From: Streptomyces sp. V4I2
GTDB lineage: Bacteria; Actinomycetota; Actinomycetes; Streptomycetales; Streptomycetaceae
Reading direction: 5' to 3'
Assembly (NCBI RefSeq): GCF_030817655.1
Contig: NZ_JAUSZM010000003.1
Span: 3,844,001 to 3,908,000 of the forward strand
Length of the DNA stretch: 64,000 nucleotides
The notes below the pieces were generated by a model that was given only the letters and a program-made list of their open reading frames with translations, was not told the DNA's origin and made no database searches. A program made the position numbers and the translations under genes. Each line of letters starts with the position of its first letter. Positions within the stretch are counted from its first letter, which is position 1. Shown piece after piece: positions 35,082-43,206 of the stretch.

Positions 35082-35515
35082 TGGCGAGTAGGGGCAGAAC
35101 TCCGGGCGGGAGCTTCGCCGCATCCAATCTTCCCGTCATAGTGAGCTCGCTCGTCGGCAGAGCCACGCTGGCCTGTCTTCGGGCCAGCCATCTGTTGTCA
35201 TCCCGGAAGCTCCAGACGGCGTTGCGTGTCCGCATGCCACCCGCATCCCCGGGCGGTACTCGTCGCCCCATCGCTTCTCCATGTCGCGAGGCGATCATGG
35301 AACCATCTGACATCCGACCACGGCCTGTCAGACGGGAGCCGGCCCAGTCGCTCACACCCGAGCCCCGTTGAGCATGAAACGACCGCCGTGGCCCGACTGA
35401 ACGGGTCCACGACGGCCGAAGCTGCGAGCAGGCCGATGCTTCTACAGTTTCATCTTGGACCTCATCCCGTTGATCACGGTCATGCCGTAGCGACTTCCCC
35501 CACCCTGCGAGGAGA
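35082..35515. other. Gene-free stretch right of the CHAT cassette
   Basis: Only short overlapping frames with improbable composition. GC content returns towards the core value. No promoter or repeat could be singled out. Confidence 0.5.
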
Positions 35516-35553
35516 GAAGAGCCCCGGCTGTCCTCGGACGGTCGGGGCTCTTC
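35516..35553 (-). terminator. Hairpin after the 92-residue protein gene
   Basis: Perfect inverted repeat with 11-base arms GAAGAGCCCCG and CGGGGCTCTTC and a 16-base loop, seven bases beyond the stop of the gene at 35560. Confidence 0.75.
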
Positions 35554-35559
35554 GGGCGA

Positions 35560-35838
35560 TCAGTCCTCGTCCTCGAACACGAAGTCCTCGTCATCAAAGT
35601 CCTCGATCTCAGGGTCCTCCCCCTTGGGGTAGACGATCGGGTCCGGGTCCCAGTGGCGGTACTCCCAACGCGCCTGAGTCGTGATCTGCTCGATGCTGTC
35701 CGTCGGCATGTGGGTTCGAGCCGCCTCCATGGCCGCCATCACGACCTCGCCGTACGTGTCGCTCAGCCGCTTGGACCGGGTGACCTTCTCGTTGACCTCG
35801 ATCTCCAGCTTGATCGTCAGGATCTTCTTGACGCCCAC
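35560..35838 (-). CDS. Small acidic-tailed hypothetical protein
   Basis: 92 residues: a beta-strand-like start (VGVKKILTIKLEIEVNEKVT), a helix (YGEVVMAAMEAARTHMP) and an Asp/Glu-rich tail (EIEDFDDEDFVFEDED). GTG 35838 has GGGAGGGG upstream. Followed by a strong terminator, so it is an independent unit. No family was recognised. Confidence 0.65.
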   Translation of the reverse strand: MGVKKILTIKLEIEVNEKVTRSKRLSDTYGEVVMAAMEAARTHMPTDSIEQITTQARWEYRHWDPDPIVYPKGEDPEIEDFDDEDFVFEDED

Positions 35839-35949
35839 GGGCCCCTCCCTCGTCGTTGGACGACCAGTCTGATCCGCAGCACCGGCGACCCGCCGGGGAT
35901 CACTGGAGTTGGCGCCGAAAACCCTCAAGTAGAGGCGTGTCAAGGAAAA

Positions 35950-36180
35950 TGTGGTGGACCACCTTCAGCACGTCCACTCCCGCCAGCCGGGCCGCGGCCC
36001 GAGAGCACAACGGGGCTTGCTGAGCGGAGAGTTCGAGGTTTCCGAGCAGCAGCAGCCGCAGTCCGCCGAACCGGAGGAGCAGGGCGACACTGGTGTCGTT
36101 CGGTCCGTCCGGCTCCGGTACCGCTGCCTGCCCCGGGGCTGGCGCGGCGGGTGACCACAGCCCCTGCCGTAGATCAGGGG
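35950..36180 (-). pseudogene. Second, diverged comEC fragment
   Basis: Encodes PDGPNDTSVALLLRFGGLRL, LLLGNLELSAQQAPL and GVDVLKVVHH, colinear with the truncated comEC at 29942-30568 but clearly diverged (for example PEGPNDASVALLVRSAGLRF there). It stops at the VVHH motif and has neither start nor the final MBL part. Same orientation as the first fragment, 5.4 kb away, on the far side of the CHAT cassette. Confidence 0.75.
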
Positions 36181-36189
36181 GCCCTAGCT

Positions 36190-36915
36190 TCACGGGCGGT
36201 GGACGAGAAGTTCCGACCACCTATCGGGTTCCTGCTCCACCTTCCGCCTGCAGCTGTTCTGGAGGTGTCGACGGTGCGACCGGACGGTAGCGGGGGACAG
36301 GGCGAGGAGCTCGCCGACCTGGGAGTCGGTCCATCCATCGGCCGTGAGAAGCAGCACCTGAGCCTGCCGCAGCGGCAGGCTCTTCAGCAGTTGGTTCAGG
36401 ACGTCCGCCATGACCATCTCCTGAGGACTGCGCTCCCAGCCGAGCTCCCACTGGGTGAGTTCGAGGAACCCCGGATCCATCGGATTCGCGACCTCGCGGG
36501 AGGCGCGTTCCATGAGCCGCTTCGCCCGGTTGACTGCCACCCTTCGCAGGTACCGGTCGGCAAAGCCCCAGCGGCCAACGTTGTCCCACTTGCGGAAGAC
36601 CACCTCGAATGCGTCTTGAACAATGTCCTCGGCGTCGACAGCGGTTACACCCCTGGCCCGCAGTCTCGCACGGACGTACCGGAGGAGCCCCGCCCTGTGT
36701 TCCTTGTGGAACTCCTCGAAATCCCCGAGCGGGGGGAGCAAGTCAGTGATGGAGATGGACCACTTGCGGGACTCGCCGGACTCGGGAGAAGCCGGGCCGC
36801 AGAACCAGTCGAGCCAGTCGTTGAACTCGCCCTCGGTCAGGTGTGTATCCGGCGAGCTGGCGATGTGCGCACGGAACTCTTCCAGGCTCACCCACTCAGA
36901 ATCAGGTGCTGTCAC
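36190..36915 (-). CDS. RNA polymerase sigma factor, ECF type
   Basis: 241 residues. Sigma-2 region about 70-135 (HKEHRAGLLRYVRARLRARG, AEDIVQDAFEVVFRKW) and sigma-4 about 175-230 (LPLRQAQVLLLTADGWTDSQ, then VGELLALSPATVRSHRRH). A 60-residue N-terminal extension precedes sigma-2. GTG 36915 overlaps the TGA of the upstream membrane-protein gene (GTGA), so the two are coupled and that membrane protein may be its partner. Confidence 0.85.
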   Translation of the reverse strand: MTAPDSEWVSLEEFRAHIASSPDTHLTEGEFNDWLDWFCGPASPESGESRKWSISITDLLPPLGDFEEFHKEHRAGLLRYVRARLRARGVTAVDAEDIVQDAFEVVFRKWDNVGRWGFADRYLRRVAVNRAKRLMERASREVANPMDPGFLELTQWELGWERSPQEMVMADVLNQLLKSLPLRQAQVLLLTADGWTDSQVGELLALSPATVRSHRRHLQNSCRRKVEQEPDRWSELLVHRP

Positions 36916-37340
36916 AGGTCTCCACCCGGCCTCGTGCAGTCAGGCGTTTGGGCTGTACCCGCTCCCTCCGGCGTGTCCGTGCTTGTGCTGCGGGGCTGCG
37001 GCACGGCAGCGGTCTCCCGACGGGCCAGCCGCGCTGCCTGGCGCGCACGGAACCATCGGATGACGGACAGGATCGCGGTGGCGGTGATCGAGAAGATCGT
37101 GAGGACTGGCGCGAGCTGCCGTGCCAGATCGATCACAAGGTCCCAGTTGGTCCACAGCAGCAGCCCGGCGGAGGCGAACAGCGCGACGAACATGGCGATG
37201 ACCAGTGCGATGTGGTGGTCCTGGATCCAGATGTCGATGGGCGCCGCCCGGCGGCGGAGGCGAGTCGGTGCGCCTTGAGCAGTGCGGATCACGCGCTGCC
37301 GCATCGTGCGCATACGCGCACGCATGGAGGAACGACCCAT
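36912..37340 (-). CDS. Two-TM membrane protein upstream of a sigma factor
   Basis: 142 residues: an Arg-rich N-terminus (MGRSSMRARMRTMRQRVIR), two hydrophobic segments (about 46-66, HIALVIAMFVALFASAGLLL; about 80-98, VLTIFSITATAILSVIRWF), and a Pro/Thr-rich cytoplasmic tail. ATG 37340 has AAGGGGA upstream. A role as a membrane-bound control of the sigma factor is possible from position, but no anti-sigma motif is visible. Confidence 0.7.
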   Translation of the reverse strand: MGRSSMRARMRTMRQRVIRTAQGAPTRLRRRAAPIDIWIQDHHIALVIAMFVALFASAGLLLWTNWDLVIDLARQLAPVLTIFSITATAILSVIRWFRARQAARLARRETAAVPQPRSTSTDTPEGAGTAQTPDCTRPGGDL

Positions 37341-37435
37341 GGGAGTCCCCTTTGTTCGGGGGCCAGCCGATGCCCAGGGGTGCCGGGTCGCTGGTGCGAC
37401 CCGGCGTCCTGAGGGGTGATGGAAGCCCAGACTCA

Positions 37436-37764
37436 CTGCTCTCGCCAAAGATCTCGTGAAGTCGCGGGCTCTGCTTGGCCCTTGTGTTGTTTTGCCCGTC
37501 ATCTTGGCAGATGGCAGATCCTCTGAACCGCCTAGAACGCATGGTTCCCAGGCAAAACGGCGGTGACATGGTTCACACGAATCTGGTGGGGAACACGCTG
37601 CACGTTTCGGGCTCGTCGCTGCCTGAATACCGGTGACGGCGCCCCACACGAAGGTGGAGTAGCCTCACACGTGGCCTGGCCATTCATGATCTCCTCACCT
37701 GCCCGGAGCGATCCGCGAAGGGTGATGGAGGGTCTGGGGGTCCCTGCTCTCGCCAAAGATCTCG
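37436..37764. repeat. Pair of identical 21-bp direct repeats
   Basis: CTGCTCTCGCCAAAGATCTC plus a following G occurs at 37436-37456 and again at 37744-37764, each preceded by GGGTGATGGA about 15 to 20 bases before. The first copy lies about 100 bases upstream of the two-TM gene. Confidence 0.7.
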
Positions 37765-37787
37765 GGATCTCCAGGCCCCTGTGGAAA

Positions 37788-37828
37788 CAACGGGCCCGGC
37801 CGGCATCCAATGCCGCCCGGGCCCGTTG
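37788..37828. terminator. GC-rich hairpin
   Basis: Perfect inverted repeat with 12-base arms CAACGGGCCCGG and CCGGGCCCGTTG and a 17-base spacer. No intact gene ends next to it, so it probably served a lost gene. Confidence 0.6.
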
Positions 37829-38020
37829 CTGTGTGCCGAACCAGTGCTCCTTGAGGGGAAACACGTGTTGTAGGCCGCTGTGAGCAACCCCGGCGGCGAG
37901 CGGCGGAGGAGCGCTCAGCAACGTGCCGGGCGATCGCGTCGACTCCGGGGCGAGCGTAGCGTTCCAGGGACCGTACGAAGGCGGCGAGCACCACCCTTTA
38001 GAGACTCATCCGCGTCTTGG

Positions 38021-38203
38021 CTACTCCAGGTCGAAGCTGTTGAGGCCAGACCAATCAATATGCAGCGGAAGGTCGACCCTGTCTTGTGCGGGCCCAGTCA
38101 AGTCCCCCAAGCGGTGAGGCAAACGGTCTCGGTAGCGCGCCCTGCACCACGTCGGCTGAGCGATCTCCGGTGTCTGCGTCCGGGGCCGGCCCCTCACGCA
38201 CAT
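38021..38203 (-). pseudogene. Remnant of a coding sequence
   Basis: The minus strand reads RLPHRLGDLTGPAQDRVDLP then LHIDWSGLNSFDLE and a stop, which looks like the real C-terminus of a Streptomyces accessory-protein family, but no upstream part is present. Identification is from composition and memory only. Confidence 0.3.
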
Positions 38204-38368
38204 GCACTCCTACGTTTCGCCGTTCGCCGTCCGGCGTCTTCCCTGAGGAGCTGGATGGTGACTATGTCCGCATGGTGCCGGACGAGCGGCGCGCGGGCTT
38301 GCACCGGCCAGCGTCTCCGGCATGAAGCAAAGATGACATATTCGAACTGACATGCGATGATGACGCGG

Positions 38369-38410
38369 GTTTCAAAAATAGCGCCTCGATTGAGGTATGG
38401 TTTTTGAAAC
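38369..38410 (+). promoter_or_regulatory. Operator-like inverted repeat before the ImmA/IrrE operon
   Basis: Perfect 10-base arms GTTTCAAAAA (38369-38378) and TTTTTGAAAC (38401-38410), 22 bases apart, AT-rich in a GC-rich context. It sits just upstream of the first gene's ribosome-binding site and is a likely binding site for the operon's HTH-ImmA/IrrE protein. Confidence 0.55.
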
Positions 38411-38432
38411 TCACGGTTGTCTGGAGGGGGCT

Positions 38433-39068
38433 TTGCAGAACCTGGATCCGGATCAGTGCAGGCAGCGGCTCGCGCAGCTCGACTTCTCGACGGACTTGTT
38501 CCACGAGGCGCTCGACCTTGCGATTGCCGATGTCCGCACCTGCACCGACTTTGACGCTCCCGCGATGCGCGGCTTCATGTTCTGGAGCCGCACGAACCGG
38601 TATCTCGCCGAGGCCCTCGATCCCGAAGGGTGGGGGCGCACGGCCCGGGACAGCATCCTCCGGATGATCCACCCCAGCATCAGCCACGCGGTCACCGCGA
38701 TCAGCGCCGAGGGCGGCGTGGGCGACCTCGCAGCGCGCGTACGGTCGAAGAACCCGAAGGGTCCGGCGATGGCGCGCCTGGTGGAGAGGAACGGCCAGTT
38801 CGCCTTCATGACCCACGACGAGGTGCTCTACGGCCGGGAGCTCGATCAGATCCCGACGTGGTGCCTGCTGTACAAGTGGGACAAGGGAGTGATCAGCGCG
38901 GAACTGTCCCTGCCGATCAAGATGAACGGGAAGTTCGTCGACGAGTGGCAGGAACGCATTCCGCTGGTCCTTCCGGATCTCGGTGACCCGGGCGCGGACA
39001 TCGGGCTGCTGGACGACCCGGGCGACGGCGATGGACCGGAGGTCGTGGTGGAGCTACTGGGGGGCTGA
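38433..39068 (+). CDS. Unknown protein, first gene of the ImmA/IrrE-kinase operon
   Basis: 211 residues, mixed alpha/beta, soluble, with an acidic, Gly-rich tail (DDPGDGDGPEVVVELLGG). Seen motifs: FDAPAMRGFMFWSRTNRYLA and RDSILRMIHPSISHAV. No known family. TTG 38433 is favoured because CTGGAGGGGG lies at the right distance upstream and the operator covers the only alternative, an ATG at 38397 that has no good site. The next gene starts 40 bases downstream. It may be the regulated target or the toxin-like component of the module; this is a guess from order. Confidence 0.6.
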   Translation: MQNLDPDQCRQRLAQLDFSTDLFHEALDLAIADVRTCTDFDAPAMRGFMFWSRTNRYLAEALDPEGWGRTARDSILRMIHPSISHAVTAISAEGGVGDLAARVRSKNPKGPAMARLVERNGQFAFMTHDEVLYGRELDQIPTWCLLYKWDKGVISAELSLPIKMNGKFVDEWQERIPLVLPDLGDPGADIGLLDDPGDGDGPEVVVELLGG

Positions 39069-39107
39069 CCAGGTTGACGTGAGACTGAGAGTGGGAGCTG
39101 AGGGAAC

Positions 39108-40199
39108 GTGTTCACCCCTGAACGGTTGGTCCTGGCGCGCAGGCGACGGCGTATGACGCTGGCGGAGCTGGCCCGGACCTCGGGGTATTCGGCGCAGAGC
39201 ATCACGGCGTTCGAGAACCACCGCAAGGTCCCCTCACCGGAGACGCTGGCCGCGCTCGCGGCGGCCCTTCACTACCCGCTCTCCTTCTTCGCCGCGCCCC
39301 GGCCGGCGGAACTGCAGCTGGACTCCGTGAGTTTCAGAGCGCCGTCGAAGATGACGGCGACGGAACGCGACAGCGCTCTGAGCTCGGGAGCCATCGCCGT
39401 GGCTCTGAATGTCTGGTTGGAGGGCCTGTTCAAGCTGCCCCGGCCCGACTTGCCCACCTACCCGCACCTGGAGCCCGAGGCCGCAGCTGAACAGGTGCGA
39501 GCCGTCTGGGGCCTTGGTGAGGCCCCGGTGCCGAACACCGTGCATCTGCTGGAGGCACACGGGGTGCGGGTGTTCTCCCTGCCGTCGGACTGCCTGGACA
39601 TCGACGCGTTCTCCACTATCAACGCGGGCACCCCGTACGTCTTTCTGAATACTCGCAAGACCGGTGAGCGAGGCCGGTTCGACGCCGCGCACGAGCTGGG
39701 GCACCTGGTGATGCACTGCGAGCACCGCATCCCCCACGGACGGGACTCGGAGGGTGAGGCGAACGACTTCGCCTCCGCCTTCCTGATGCCGCGCGCGGGC
39801 ATCCTCGCGCAGCGGCTCCACAACGCCTCCCTTGAGCGGATACTGAGCGCCAAACGCCGGTGGGGCGTCTCCGCGATGGCCCTGACCTACCGCCTGCGCA
39901 AGCTCGATCTGCTGTCCGAGTGGCGCTACAGCCAGACCATGAAGGAGCTGGCCCGCCGCGGCTACCGCAGGGCGGAGCCCGACTCCTCGCTGGTACGCGA
40001 GAGCAGCCAGCTGCTGGCCAAGGTGTTCGAGGTGTTGCGTGATCCGCTGAAGAAGTCTCCGTCAGATGTGGCGGCGGAGCTGAACATCTTTGTCGAGGAA
40101 CTCAATGAGTATGTGTTCGGGCTGGTCCCGGTCGCAGTGGAGGGGGGCGGGCAGCAGTCCGCACCCGTTCGCCCTCAACTGCGGCTCGTCAAGGGCTAG
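39108..40199 (+). CDS. XRE-HTH / ImmA-IrrE metallopeptidase fusion
   Basis: 363 residues. An N-terminal Cro/C1-type HTH (residues 5-60, MTLAELARTSGYSAQSITAF), then an ImmA/IrrE zinc peptidase with HELGH at 195-199 and a likely third ligand in SEGEANDFASAFLMP near 216, then a C-terminal helical region. Related proteins cleave repressors after DNA damage or phage signals. GTG 39108 has GAGGGAA upstream. Likely controls this operon through the inverted repeat at 38369-38410. Confidence 0.88.
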   Translation: MFTPERLVLARRRRRMTLAELARTSGYSAQSITAFENHRKVPSPETLAALAAALHYPLSFFAAPRPAELQLDSVSFRAPSKMTATERDSALSSGAIAVALNVWLEGLFKLPRPDLPTYPHLEPEAAAEQVRAVWGLGEAPVPNTVHLLEAHGVRVFSLPSDCLDIDAFSTINAGTPYVFLNTRKTGERGRFDAAHELGHLVMHCEHRIPHGRDSEGEANDFASAFLMPRAGILAQRLHNASLERILSAKRRWGVSAMALTYRLRKLDLLSEWRYSQTMKELARRGYRRAEPDSSLVRESSQLLAKVFEVLRDPLKKSPSDVAAELNIFVEELNEYVFGLVPVAVEGGGQQSAPVRPQLRLVKG

Positions 40200-40289
40200 G
40201 TGGCGCGGTCGACCACAGCAGTCTGCCCCGTTCGCGGCCGTGTTCTCCTGGTGCGCCGCACGCCTGTCTCCTCTCGAAAGACATGACTT

Positions 40290-40778
40290 GTGAAGGTTCT
40301 CGGTGTTGCCGTCTCCTCCGGCGTCCTGCACTTCGGGGCGCTCGACGCCCCGCAGGGCGCCGTTGCTCCTGCTGTGATGGCCAGCGCCCCGGCGCGGCTG
40401 GTTCCCGCCGCCGGTCTGGCGGGGGCCGAGCGGCTCGCCGACACGTTCGACAGGATCACCCAGGACCTGCGCATCCTCGCTCCCGACGCCGTGGTCCTCG
40501 TGGGGACCCGCAAGCACGGCAACTGGACGTACAAGGAGGCGACGGAGCGCATCTCCCTCATTTCGGCGCTAATGCTCTCGTGTGCCCAGCAGAACGTGAC
40601 CTACGAGGAGTTGAAGACCGAACAGATCGGCAGGCTCGTCGGTCTCCCCCCTGCTTCCCTGGGCACCCTCAGTCACGAGACAATCGGGCTGACACAACGG
40701 CCGCCATACTGGAATGCGGGGCGAGGAGCCGCTTTCGCCGCCGCCTTGGCCTACGTCACCGACGGGTCCGAGAACTAG
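40290..40778 (+). CDS. Small protein with a possible RuvC-like fold
   Basis: 162 residues. The start MKVLGVAVSSGVLHFGAL, a central VVLVGTRKHGNWTYKEA and the end GRGAAFAAALAYV have the strand and helix pattern of RuvC/RNase H-like proteins of the DUF3010 kind, but the usual first catalytic Asp is absent, so it may bind rather than cut. GTG 40290. Third gene of the operon, 90 bases after the HTH-ImmA gene. Confidence 0.6.
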   Translation: MKVLGVAVSSGVLHFGALDAPQGAVAPAVMASAPARLVPAAGLAGAERLADTFDRITQDLRILAPDAVVLVGTRKHGNWTYKEATERISLISALMLSCAQQNVTYEELKTEQIGRLVGLPPASLGTLSHETIGLTQRPPYWNAGRGAAFAAALAYVTDGSEN

Positions 40779-40811
40779 CGCGCCGCAACGCGTTGACGAA
40801 GGAGACCGCGC

Positions 40812-41876
40812 GTGAAGCAGCGCGAGAGACGACTCACCCTCAACTACGAGTGCCTGCAGACGATGCCGACCGGTCTGCACGAGGTACGCGTGTGGTGGGA
40901 CCCGGACCTCGCAAACTGGCTCGTCGGCAAGCGCGTGGACCTCTCGGAGGTCGAGGACGGCGCCGACCTGGTGGAGCCGCAGGTGATGGAGATGATCGAC
41001 CATCCCAATGTGGTCAAGGTCCGCTCTGTCGCCTCCGTAGCCGGCTTCCCGGCGCCGATGCGGGTCGTCGAAGTGCTCATGCCGTTCTATGAGGAGGGCA
41101 GCGTCACCGACGCTCTCGAAGCCGGCAAGTGCTTCACGCCGAGCCAGGCGCTGCGCATCATCCGGGCCGCTCTGCAGGGGCTGGCGGAGATGCACGAACG
41201 CCACGGCATCCTGCACCGTGACGTGAAAAGCCCGAACCTCTTCCTCACTGGTGACGCCCAGACGGTAAAGCTCGGCGACCTTGGTCTGGCCGGCAAAATG
41301 GACGGCGACGGCAGGACCCCCGGCGTGAACGCACCCCAGCTGTACTCACCGCCCGAACTGCTCACCGGCGACGGCCTGACCCGGGCCTCGGACTTGTACT
41401 CCCTGGGTGTGGTCCTCCTGGAGCTGCTGCGCGGCAAGTTCGACTACGACTCCTACTCGAAGACGGACACCGTCGACGCTCTGACCAAGGGCGAGTCACC
41501 GCTGCGCAAGGAGGACCTCCTACTCCCTGTCTGGGTGTGCCGGTCACTGCGCAAAGTCGTCCGCAAGGCCATGGACCCCGTGCCGGCCCGCCGGTTCCAG
41601 ACGGCCCGCGAGATGAGCGACCAGCTCGCCAAGATCAAGATCGCGGACTGGCGGGAGACCAGCGCCGACACCTGGGAAGCGCCCTTTCTGCACGACGCCG
41701 GCAGACGCATCCGGGTGACCGCGAAGCCCACCCGGGGCGGCGGTCTCACTCTCATCATGCACAAACGCAAGACACTGTCGTGGCGCCGCGCGGAAACCGA
41801 CGTGAAGGTGAGCGACCTGCACGCTCAGCAGGCGCTGGCCGTCTTCGAGAAGGCCAACAGCCTGGCCGTCAGCTGA
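40812..41876 (+). CDS. Serine/threonine protein kinase
   Basis: 354 residues. The catalytic loop HRDVKSPN (about 136-143) is intact, the metal motif is DLG instead of DFG (in KLGDLGLAG), the APE motif is PPE, and SDLYSLGVVLLELL is present. There is no clear Gly-rich loop; the ATP-binding Lys is probably in LVGKRV near residue 39. After the kinase domain comes a 90-residue region with basic strands (RIRVTAKPTRGGGLTLIMHK). No transmembrane segment. Fourth gene of the operon, 33 bases after the RuvC-like gene. Confidence 0.85.
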   Translation: MKQRERRLTLNYECLQTMPTGLHEVRVWWDPDLANWLVGKRVDLSEVEDGADLVEPQVMEMIDHPNVVKVRSVASVAGFPAPMRVVEVLMPFYEEGSVTDALEAGKCFTPSQALRIIRAALQGLAEMHERHGILHRDVKSPNLFLTGDAQTVKLGDLGLAGKMDGDGRTPGVNAPQLYSPPELLTGDGLTRASDLYSLGVVLLELLRGKFDYDSYSKTDTVDALTKGESPLRKEDLLLPVWVCRSLRKVVRKAMDPVPARRFQTAREMSDQLAKIKIADWRETSADTWEAPFLHDAGRRIRVTAKPTRGGGLTLIMHKRKTLSWRRAETDVKVSDLHAQQALAVFEKANSLAVS

Positions 41877-42235
41877 TCCACGGCTAGATCGATCACGCGG
41901 TCCTGCTCAGGGGTCAGTGCACCGCAGATCGGCGGGCAATCCAGTTCCCCGGCCACCTCGTACCGGGCTGCGGCTCCCACGCCCACCGGGACCAGCACGC
42001 CCTCCTGTGCCAGCGCCCACATCTCAGACCGGACCCTGCGCGCGTCCACACCGCGACTGCCGACGAGCGGCATCAGGACGTCCAGCCAGCCGTCGTCTTC
42101 CGACTGCTCAGCGGTATGCGCCCACAACTGCTCGATCAGCACTTCAGCTGCCCAGGCATGCCGGGGCAGCGTGCGCCCGGGGAGCCGGGAGACGCACAGC
42201 GCTAGCAGGGCACCCTGCGGCGAGAGCTCTTCCAT
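41825..42235 (-). CDS. Hypothetical protein with winged-helix-like pattern
   Basis: 136 residues starting MEELSPQGALLALCVSRLPG, with a helix-turn-helix-like middle (VDARRVRSEMWALAQEGVLV, then VGAAARYEVAG). ATG 42235 has GGAGGAGGAG upstream. The 3' end overlaps the convergent kinase gene by about 50 bases, which is unusual and leaves some doubt. Confidence 0.55.
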   Translation of the reverse strand: MEELSPQGALLALCVSRLPGRTLPRHAWAAEVLIEQLWAHTAEQSEDDGWLDVLMPLVGSRGVDARRVRSEMWALAQEGVLVPVGVGAAARYEVAGELDCPPICGALTPEQDRVIDLAVDQLTARLLAFSKTASAC

Positions 42236-42506
42236 ATCGGCTCCTCCTCCCACGCGTCCACACCGACCAGTCCATCTGGCATCCCTACTTTGCAGCGTGC
42301 CGTACGGGCTCTGGCCCTGCAAGGCTCCCACCTAACGGATGGAACAAAGATTCGATTAATTTCCACACGCCGCCCCGGGCCTGTGTGCCCGGCGCAGCTG
42401 TGCGCGTCATCGCATTCGCGCAGTAGCGGGGTTATCCACAGGCCCACCCAGGGCTTTCCGCGTGTCCGTACGGTAGAGGCTTCGCTGATCACTGGCACGG
42501 GGGTGC

Positions 42507-42740
42507 ATGGTGGCGTACGAGGTGGACTTGGCGGTACGCGTGGAAGACGCCCTGGTTGAACTGCCCCAAGAGGGGCGGCAGGAGGTCATGGAGACGTTGG
42601 CTGCGGCGCTGGTGCGGCCGCGCGAGTGGCCGCAGCCCGGCGGGTGGCACGCAGCGGTGGTCTTTGGTCCACGCTCGTGGATCTGCTTCACCTCCTTCCT
42701 CGGCGGCATCCAAGTGATCGACGTGGGCTGGGCGGGCTGA
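42507..42740 (+). CDS. Small ParE/RelE-like protein
   Basis: 77 residues: an N-terminal helix pair (VRVEDALVELPQEGRQEVME), then strands (GGWHAAVVFGPRSWICFTSF, GGIQVIDVGW), a pattern close to ParE/RelE toxins or their inactive relatives. No antitoxin gene is visible beside it. ATG 42507 with a G-rich site upstream. Confidence 0.5.
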   Translation: MVAYEVDLAVRVEDALVELPQEGRQEVMETLAAALVRPREWPQPGGWHAAVVFGPRSWICFTSFLGGIQVIDVGWAG

Positions 42741-43206
42741 CCCGGTCCGTTCCCGGACGCCCGGAGCGGAGGGGCTCGCGCAGGCCTGCAAGGACGCCGG
42801 CCACCGCACCGGGCTAACGCGGTCCCACAGGCCCGAACGCTCGTGGCTGGTGGGGTCCGGGGTGCGCTCGCACGACAGACCTGACCCAGGCGAGAACCTC
42901 AGCTCCGGTGAGCCAGTGCGCGCGAGTGAACTGACAGGCGGGGGTCTGCTTGTAGCAGTTCTCTGAGGTCAGCCTCATCGGTATGCGTGGCCATGTACTG
43001 GCGTACCAGCGCCTTGAGGTCACGGGCGAGGGCTTGGCCCGTAACGGGCTGTACGTTCTCGGCCCTGCACCACAGACCCGTCCGATGCAGAAGCGATCAC
43101 CCCAGGTGCCCTCGCCGAGACAGGCCCTGCAGCATTGCGCCCGGATGAGTCCGACGTCGCCGGTGGAGCATTCGTGATGCGCCCGAAAGGGCTAGCCAAC
43201 TCCGCA
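42741..43206. other. 466 bases without a supported gene
   Basis: Several short frames exist on both strands but none has a ribosome-binding site and plausible composition. No repeat or hairpin stood out. Confidence 0.5.

Larger units (their letters stand above)
37341..38396. other. About 1 kb without an intact gene
   Basis: Holds two copies of a 21-base repeat, a terminator-like hairpin (37788-37828) and a short coding remnant (38021-38203). A minus-strand frame near 37900-37994 (FVRSLERYARPGVDAIARHV) looks protein-like but has no good start or continuation. Probably decayed mobile-element DNA. Confidence 0.5.

Noticed and set aside
34933..35355. 140-residue minus-strand frame right of the CHAT gene
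   Set aside because: Low-plausibility composition and no ribosome-binding site; it overlaps the repeat and another frame in a gap of decayed sequence.
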